Source of the DNA: Triops longicaudatus
Lineage: Eukaryota > Arthropoda > Branchiopoda > Notostraca > Triopsidae
Assembly: GCA_022885665.1 (NCBI GenBank)
Contig: JAGQDJ010000112.1
Span: 356,163 to 420,162, forward strand
DNA length: 64,000 bases
Direction of reading: 5' to 3'
The translations under genes and the position numbers were made by a program. Below the pieces are notes generated by a model. That model did not search any database. It was not told the origin of the DNA and was given only the letters and a program-made list of their open reading frames with translations. Position 1 is the stretch's first letter, and the number at the start of each line of letters is the position of its first letter. Of this stretch, positions 56,401 to 64,000 are shown in pieces.

Positions 56401-57343
56401 GTTATTCTTATTGGTAAGGTCGAGTGCTGAGATATTTTTTGCTCAGCTCCTCTAGAAACTTTGAGAAGCCTCCCTTCTCTACTTTTTTTAATTTCTTTTT
56501 TGGGGTCATAATTAGCTGGACGCAACTTTACCACGGTATCATAGTCATCCCACAGCACTTTCAATCCATCCTTCGGGGTCCAGAATGGTTGTTGTCTACG
56601 GGGATCATAAGGTAAGCTCCTATTTTGGGTCTGTCATTTATTAATTCGCTCATCCCTTTGGGTGTGTTTCGAATAGATTGTTGAGTTTAGCCTAACGACA
56701 AAACGCTTCACTCCGCTGTGCAAGGGATTATCGGAGCTACTTCCTCCTGCCTGGTACAACCGGTCTAGCGTCATTCGACACATAGCTTTCGATGTGAATA
56801 ATCCTGACGTTATCATTATGACTGATGATAGTGTCATTATTACCATTAACAACACGAAGGTTAGTGTAATACTCTTGTTTTCTCCAAGTTTACAGCTGTC
56901 TCTTTTTTCATTTCCTTTCGCTCTTGTTACATTTCTGATATTAGACTTTGCTATCTGCTTTCTTTATTCAAATTTTATTGTAGTTCCTCATAAGGTTCCC
57001 ATTTAAAAACTTTAATATTTTGTTGTTTTGTCTTATTCCGTGGATTAGGATGAGAGACCATCAAACACGAAGGCAGCCCGACTGAGTGTTGGAGATGGTT
57101 CCGAACCACTTGAACATAGTGGTAAGATTCCTTGCTCTGCTCGCGTTCAACTTGTAAAGAAATTCAAGGTAAAGTGAAGAAAAAAAAAAGAATCGCGTTA
57201 TACCCTAACTTTTCTTTCATGAATAGTACATTTCATTTATGGGCACCTCATCCACTGGAGACCTTGTGTTCGTAGAAGTGAAACCTTTAAAATTGACAGA
57301 AAACCTTCCTCCTGCACTGTACAAAAAACGTTTTGGTGTCTAA
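53463..57343 (+). CDS. UTP4: U3 snoRNA-associated protein 4 (cirhin), WD-repeat
   Basis: Nucleolar WD-repeat protein of the t-UTP/UTP-A complex of the small-subunit processome, needed for pre-18S rRNA transcription and processing. Fifteen exons join in frame: 53463-53575, 53643-53817, 54067-54135, 54231-54315, 54371-54569, 54629-54888, 55233-55303, 55365-55461, 55538-55707, 55779-55956, 56156-56262, 56516-56611, 56677-56859, 57049-57168, 57227-57343, giving 679 residues (human 686). Marks: FKVHNLRLFNP, SDGSVEIWNLSA, FSVGIHGFVVEYDL, HTHDVRALC...LISGG, LNHLELWRLG, VIRHIAFDV, and the C-terminus ALYKKRFGV. Introns 54570-54628 and 55957-56155 start with GC; GT alternatives break frame or add a stop. 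Intron 54889-55232 holds nothing recognised. Confidence 0.95.
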
Positions 57344-58584
57344 TGAAATAAACCTGTATTGTTCGGGAAAATGTCAATGCTGTTTATGACAATGTTTTTC
57401 CATTTATACTCGCACTCAGTTCTATCCAGGACTTTGATTCCGGTTATTTGTTTCTTAAGCTTCCGTAATTTGAAAATTTCAAACCGTTTTTTTAGCCTAA
57501 CATATTCTTCACGTACTAAAGTACCTCGTCTCATTTATGGTTTCGAAATATTTATTGCCATCACGTGTGGCAATCCTTCGAGAAATCCTTTTATTGCAGA
57601 ATTTTGTCACATTTGCATTTTTGTGATCGTATCTTTTACATTTTATTGTTTAAAAAGCGATGACAAATTGAGAATTAGTCAACTGGAATAAAAATAAGTA
57701 GGATGAAGAGTTAGTAACTAAATTTTTGGGTTTCATCTCACTTATACCCATGCTAAAGATTCTAGAATATTTAGTCGAAAATGGAACAGGGCTAAAATTA
57801 GGCCCTGTAATGTTTCCTCCACCAGTTTTGGTTACGTTTACACAAAACAAGAGGAATATCATATTGTGGGCAGCTTACACCGGTTTGACCGCCCCTTTCT
57901 TTTAACGGTGTGCCGAAACATTAATTAAGAGCTTTCCAGTCTCTTGGCTACAAATTCCGCGCTCCTGTGTGCTTCGCCAGTTCCTTTGGGCAGTCGCTGC
58001 GTTAACGTGTTCGGAGATATTTACCTGAATCTCCGTTGAGAACCGTTGGTTAAACATAAGGTAACATTAAGTGTCAGTTTTATTTAAATTTTCGTGTCTG
58101 AACCTTCACCTCGAGTTAAACCTTTAAGCCGCTAGTTCAGTATTCTTTTGCTTATGTGATTTTTAGTGAGTTAGTAATGAATACAAAGTCACTCCTAAAG
58201 AGTAATTTTCTTTTCGAGTAGCTAGCGATATTAATGCTACGGAAAGCCGTCAAAATCGCGCTTTCTTCTGTTGACGTTAAGCGATGTAGGGATATTACAC
58301 AATACCTGTTGTATAACTGACCATAAATAACTTTTCGAAAGCCAAAAGAAAAATAGGACAACGTAGCTTGTAGTTTTACCGGAGAAGTTCATGTCGTTAT
58401 GTTGGTACGTGATACGGAATTCGTAACGACTTTAATTACATCAAGTTGAATCCCTAACAAAATAAGTCGTGCGTTCCCATACATTAACAGCCTCATTAAA
58501 AATAGTCGCACGCCGCGAATTTTCCCTATTCTACGCCCTGATGCCATCACCCATTTTCGTCTCTAGAGAATCTAACGCTCTCCC
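57344..58584. other. Intergenic gap between UTP4 and the axotactin-like gene
   Basis: After the UTP4 poly(A) signal, this AT-rich stretch holds the promoter and 5' UTR of the axotactin-like gene at its right end. Short open frames (for example 57359-57691) show no family resemblance. Confidence 0.5.
57347..57352 (+). terminator. AATAAA polyadenylation signal for UTP4
   Basis: The hexamer starts three bases after the UTP4 stop codon, implying a very short 3' UTR of about 20-35 nt. Confidence 0.65.
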
Positions 58585-61500
58585 ATGGCATTGAATCGGA
58601 ACTCTTTGATCCCAGGCTTGTTAATCCTCCTGGTCGTTGGTGCCATATTCGCCGAAGAACCCACGGAAGCTCCCACAAGTAATTTACCACCGAAGCGCAT
58701 TATTCAGATTTTTTTTTTTTTTTAAAAAACTCTACATTTTGCAGGTGAAGCTACCGACAGTACAGCAGACGATATTTGTGGACTTCCGCCGGACACCGGC
58801 CCGTGCGAAAATTTTAATCTTCGCTATTTTTATGATCCAAAGCGCGATGCATGTCGACAGTTTATATACGGAGGTTGTGAAGGGAATGAAAATAAATTTA
58901 TTTCCTCTCAAGAATGTATTGCTGCGTGTCATGGCAAGACGCATATTCTTCAACCAAGTAAGAATATCTTCAACGAGTAGCACTTGTTGTATGGCAGAAA
59001 TTTTACCATTACTGGATATTGTGTTTATGCAAAATAGTTCTGAAGGTAAATTATAATAGTCTCCCATATATTCCCTTTATTTAAAACAGGACCAGCACCG
59101 GTTCCAGTGACAGAAACAGCCGTAGACTTGTCGAAAGTGGACTCATATTTAACATTAGTCAATCATAGTACAGAGACTTCTTTCACGTTCGCGTCAGGCT
59201 ATCCATTCATCCAACTTAAATCTGCGGTGTTGGCCGATTTTCAACTTCGGTATGTGAATGTTAAAAAAATTAATATTTATTTTTGAGGAACCTAGGTGTG
59301 ATTCAACCTCGTGTTTCAATTTTTACTCTTCATTTTAGCTTAACGAAGGAAATTTCTTTCGAATTTCGGACGCCAGAAGCTCAGGGCTTGTTGCTCTATC
59401 ATACTCTCATGAACACGCTGACTGAAGAAGCCAAATACGAATTGTACGTGATTTTAGAAGGTGGAGAGTTGAAGGTGATTCACGTCTTCGGAGCAGATGA
59501 AACCACCTTGTTAGTCGGGAAAGGTATTTCGGGAAGAAACTTTCGGATAGATCTTAAAGAAGCAACTGTGTTCTAGGCTTAAACCGTGATCGTTGGCATA
59601 AAGTGGATATTGTCTTGAATCCCGAGCGTGCTCAATTAACTGTTCGCGTAGACGATACCGTACAAACGATCGCTTTAGAAGGCTTGGATGTGAAACCGTT
59701 TTACAACCTTAAAGACGACGTTAAGTCGATTCTCTTTATTGGAGGTACCTGCATTTATTTCTTTGCGTACTGGCACGCATTTTAAGTAAACGTATGTTTA
59801 GGAATGAATTGGGCCCAGGATGAGATCGAATCTAGCTATTTATTCGAACACTTCGTCGGTTGTCTGCGCCGTTTCCGTCTTCGAGCTGGAAAATCCAAAG
59901 AAGAACTCAATGACATTTCCCCACTAAAAGCTGTTTACTACGAAGATATTGTTGTAGGATGCGTAGATAAGTACGACCTTCTCATTACTTCTGTAGAACT
60001 TTTTTTTTAAATAAAGGTCTACTCGAATGCGTGTTTTTAAGACGTAATTATTGAAATCGAGCTGTTTAAAGCATATTACACGGCAGACACAATTCTTGAA
60101 ATGTTAAAATTTTTCGCACGGGTGTGTGAAATATTTTAAAAGATTTCTAACGTCTTTGCTGTAATATGGTCCTACTTAGAAATTACATCCATTTTAAAAA
60201 ATAATTAATTTATCAAATAATTATAATTAGCACATTAAGCATATTTGATTCCATTACGTTTACCCATTAGGTGTCAATCAGGGGAAAACGAATGTCGCCA
60301 CGGTGGAAGATGCATCAACCACTACGACAGAATCACTTGCGACTGTTTTGGTACCAAATACGAAGGCGAAAGCTGCGATTACGACAGTAAAATTATATTA
60401 TACATTAAAAATCTATTTGTCAACCATTTCATTTACGTTAGATCCCACTACTGTCACTTTACGCGGTTATTCATACCTCAGCTATCGCATTTACGATTGG
60501 CGTGACCGAGCTCATTCGGAAGCCAACCGCGTAAGCCTGCTTTTCCGATCGTCCGTCGGCGATTCAATTCTCTTTTACGCCGGGGGTACTTTCCCCCACA
60601 CCTCCCACGTTGCATTAACCTTGTTAGCCAATGCCTCGCTTTACGCAGAGATTGATTTCGGAGAAGGGCCATACGGAGTCGTTTTGGGAGAAGATTTGAC
60701 CTCCGGGGTGTGGCATAACTTTACTCTGATCCACGAAGGACCTCGCGTCGATTTCTATCTCAATCATCGCGTGACAAGCGTTGAGGTCCAGGGATCCCTT
60801 TGGCATTTGAGAATTGATCCACATATCTATATAGGAGGCGATAGAAAGCCTTTAGGTCCTGGTTTGAAGTCCACCAATAACTTTGTGGGCTGTTTATCCG
60901 AAGTTTATTTCAACGACATCAACATTTTGTACGGATTGCGTACTAACGCACCCCAGGCAGCTCATCATGGAATACTGCCACCAGAATTCGGCCGATGCCA
61001 AGATGTCACCGTTCTCCCTATTACTTTTCCCTTTGCAGAATCTGAAATTGCCCTAAATCTATCCAATCCGGAAAGCCAGCAATTCCGGCTGAGTGTCGAA
61101 TTTAAGACTAGCGGAGTTCAAGCCGTTTTAGCGCACGGACCAGTCATGGCCGACGGGATTGCAGGATTCTGGGAAGTAAGTTCAATTTCTTACACTGAAA
61201 CCCGTTACCCTGATCTATTCCCCTTTTCTAGCTGCGATTAGACAAAGGAGAAGCCCAGTTTGCGGTTATTCCAGATGCTGAAAACGAAAACTTTGTGCTT
61301 GTTCTAGCCAAAGTGGGCAAAAAGCTATCAGACGGATCATGGCACCATGTAAAATCCCCTTATCCTGAACAGTCGCCAAAATATAATGCGTCTACAATCG
61401 TGTGCCTAGGTGTTGCTGGAATACGATCAAGGCGACGTTTCGATTGGCATTGACTTCAAACGACATATTGTTATTAGCAAGAAAGTCAATTTCACGACTT

Positions 61501-64000
61501 TAAATAAAATCGCCATAGGCACCAGTCGAGTTATGCCTAATCATGGTAAGTCAAAGATTTGCTTTTCAGTTTCCGTCAGTAGTTGGCGCAAACTTTATAA
61601 AATCTCATGATCAGTAACTAGAACTTTATTCAACACCCTTTAACTTGGAAAACGGCTTGTCATAATTATCTTAAAATTTCATTTCAACATAAGGTACAAT
61701 TTGTTTCTAATTTTGATAATGAAGGCAACGCTTCACTTTAAACAAAAAAAAAATTCGCGACGTATATAGAAGCAATGCGTAGCATGGCTTTTGTTTTCCG
61801 AGAAAAATAACTTTTAAAAATCTTTAGGATTCGTGGGATGCATGCGCGATCTCACCTTGAATGGTTACGTACATGATCCACGTGTTTTACTAAATTCCGG
61901 TGAGGTTCGCGAAGTTTCGTTGGATAACTGCGCTCTGGTTGATCCATGTCAGCGACCTAACGCCTGCGAACATGGCGGTCAATGTATGGTGGACGAAGGA
62001 AAAGTCGTCTGTGACTGTACTGGCACGGGCTATACCGGCAAGAACTGCCATTTTGGTAAAACAAAAATAAATAAAATAGTGTTTCTCCCCTAAAACAACA
62101 TTTTCCTTGGGGATTCCTTAAATAATCGCATCTGTGATGTTTCTACTATAGCGCTGTACAAGCGAACCTGTGAGGAACTCGCTTTGTTGGGTTATATGAA
62201 GAGTGGCGTTTATGAAATTGACATCGATGGAAATGGTCCTCACCCACCCGCCCATGTTCGTTGTCAATTTGACCTCCAAACGGGTGTCCGAAAAACGGTC
62301 GTTGAGCACGATTTAATGCGTGACACAGTAAAGGATCTCTCTCTTTTTTAAGCATGACAAAATGTTTGATAAACAAAATCTTTCCATTTTAAAATTAGGA
62401 AATCCGGAGTCGAAACTTGGGTGACTTACTTCTACCACTAACTTACCGCGAGTTTACGCCTGAAATGCTGCAGTCCCTCATCTCACAGTCGCTTCAATGT
62501 CGCCAGTACATTCGTTATGATTGTTACCGTGCTCCGTTAGAACTCCACTCATACACCTGGTTCCGTGCCTCCTCTGGTAGTCTCTTGGATTACTTAGGCA
62601 GTAGTCAACCAGGAAGATGCCCTTGTTCAGGTATTTGTTTACTTCACTTTAGACACGTCTTTCTCTTGCTTCGAGTTCTCGAAGAAGAAAAAAAATAATA
62701 AAGTAAAGTAGATTAGCAATAAATATTTATTCACATCAAGCGGCAGCGTAACCTACCCCATAATATCTTTCATTATTTATTGATTACAACTATTACTGAT
62801 TGGCAGAAAATAAAACGTGCGTACAGTCCAACGTCTCGTGCAATTGTGACACAGAAGAAGACCGATGGAACTCGGATGAAGGCTATCTTACCAGACCAGG
62901 TGAGTTGGGAATCACGGAGATCTTTTCCCTGCAGCAACGGAAGCTCCACCAAACAGGAGAAGGCAGGATCACCTTAGGGCCTTTGGAATGCGTCGAAGCA
63001 AGTAATACCGATTTACTAATATGATACGTCAAGTTTTCTTATACAATTTTGTTCCTGGTTTTGAAGATACTCAGCAGTACGTGGTGACTTTTAAGTCCGC
63101 CGACGCTTACATGGAAGTACCGGGTTGGCACCGCGGGGACTTGTCATTTTCCTTCCGTACTTCCGGTGAACAAGGAATTCTCCTTTACCAGCCTTTATTG
63201 CACCCCAAGCACCCCTACTTCCGCGTTATACTCGTTAATGGTACGTCAGTTTCTTTCTTGCGTAATGCAACATTTTTTAAAAAATGCATATTTTAACATT
63301 GTCGTGTTAATTACGTCATCTACGTTGGCTGTTATTTCGTTTCAAGTATGCTTTGTACTTACTTCTTATCTTCTGAATCCTGTTTTTGTTGTTAGACGGA
63401 AATGTCTTTCTTCCTTTATTGTTCCCTATTTATTTTTAATGACTAATCGTTTATTCTACTTTCAGATCACGAACTAACGCTCGAGTTTTCCATTAATGGT
63501 GAGCCTCGAAGTGTAACCGTGAAATCTTCGAGGGATCTCAATTCCGGTGAATGGCAGCAAGTTTGGATTGATTACAATGAATATCATGTTCGTTTTACTG
63601 TAAACCAAGAATCCATTCTCATGGATCTCAAAGACGGTGAAGAATTTGGTCCTTTTGAAGCTACGTTATTTATCGGTGGTGCCCCGGAGTGAGTCCTAGT
63701 TAATTTAAGCTTACCTTGCCCTTTTTAGAATTCTTCCACTTGCATAAGTCTCATATTATTTTCATAATCTTTCGTCTTTAGAGAAATGCTGGAGACGAAC
63801 CAGTACGGAGGCTTGATTGGTTGCTTCAGAGGCTTGGTTATGAACAACGAAGTCGTCAACCTCTACGCTTACATGAATGCTCGCTTCCCTGACATGATTC
63901 AGAAGCATTGCCGACCTTCTTGCGATCCTAATCCTTGCAGAAATGGGGCGACATGTATTGAATTTTGGGGCTCCTATAAATGCCAGTGTGAGAATCCGTT
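58585..64000 (+). CDS. axo: Axotactin-like secreted protein (Kunitz, laminin G, EGF), 5' part
   Basis: Secreted neurexin-superfamily protein; Drosophila axotactin is a glial protein acting on axonal excitability. Seventeen exons join in frame: 58585-58678, 58745-58957, 59090-59249, 59339-59523, 59577-59744, 59802-59970, 60271-60386, 60442-61175, 61232-61348, 61410-61545, 61828-62055, 62152-62327, 62399-62630, 62807-63001, 63067-63240, 63466-63688, 63782-64000 (cut by the edge), about 1,179 residues. Signal peptide 1-23 (LLILLVVGAIFA). Kunitz domain 43-93 with Cys at 43, 52, 68, 76, 89 and 93, the exact BPTI spacing, and Glu53 at the expected P1 site. Laminin G about 105-325; EGF 330-368 (CRHGGRCINHYDRITCDC); laminin G about 370-580 and 600-735; EGF about 735-772; a fibrinogen-like segment as in CNTNAP/neurexin IV (CNCDTEEDRWNSDEGYLT) 773-974; laminin G 975-1150; EGF at the edge. 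Any membrane anchor would lie beyond the window; contactin-associated-like is the alternative name. Confidence 0.88.

Noticed and set aside
1..64000. tRNA, rRNA, snRNA genes and CRISPR arrays
   Set aside because: No conserved tRNA B-box or cloverleaf, rRNA segment or regular spacer-repeat array was recognised by eye; a covariance-model search would be needed to exclude small RNAs.

Overview
This is eukaryotic nuclear DNA from an invertebrate, most likely an arthropod. Genes are split by many short introns (roughly 50-900 bp) with GT-AG borders, intergenic DNA is AT-rich, non-autonomous hAT-type elements sit in the gaps, and the right-hand gene is an axotactin-like member of the neurexin superfamily, a type known from arthropods. 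I rebuilt thirteen protein-coding genes by joining exons in frame; every joint preserves the reading frame and no disabling mutation was seen in any of them. No rRNA, tRNA, CRISPR array or prokaryotic feature was recognised. Species assignment beyond this is not possible from the sequence alone.

Layout. 1-13400 (-): a CHD7/8/9 (Kismet) chromatin remodeller, whose 3' end lies beyond the left edge. 15842-20401: three compact genes, La (-), RPP40 (+) and USB1 (-), all of which act on RNA polymerase III transcripts such as U6 and pre-tRNA. 20402-23814: a repeat-rich gap with four copies of one dispersed repeat and a hAT MITE with a perfect 8-bp target duplication. 23815-25802 (+): a ten-finger C2H2 zinc-finger protein. 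25960-27768 (-): eIF3e. 27769-33888: a gap holding two more hAT-type elements (one interrupted by an unresolved G/N/C run) and the probable Top2 promoter. 33889-41227 (+): DNA topoisomerase II. 41585-42849 (-): an unrecognised two-pass membrane protein. 45256-48862 (+): CASD1, a sialic-acid O-acetyltransferase. 49146-51537 (-): an R3HCC1/R3HCC1L-type protein with both an R3H and an RRM-like region. 51931-52948 (+): phosphoglycerate mutase. 53463-57343 (+): UTP4/cirhin. 58585-64000 (+): axotactin-like secreted protein (Kunitz, laminin G, EGF), running off the right edge.

How the genes relate. Most are unconnected housekeeping genes packed in divergent and convergent pairs. Two divergent pairs (La/RPP40, R3HCC1/PGAM) have 320-400 bp between start codons and may share promoters. 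Several convergent pairs (RPP40/USB1, zinc finger/eIF3e, CASD1/R3HCC1) end within 50-280 bp of each other, so their 3' UTRs probably abut or overlap. The La-RPP40-USB1 trio is the one functionally coherent block: La protects the oligo-U tail of new Pol III RNAs, USB1 trims the U6 tail, and RPP40 is part of RNase P/MRP.

I did not find a clearly new biological system. The best leads are the Pol III RNA-maturation cluster, an open-frame retained-intron option in USB1, the composite R3H plus RRM-like gene, a Kunitz domain with Glu at the expected P1 position, an excess of GC-AG introns, and three hAT MITEs with intact target-site duplications.
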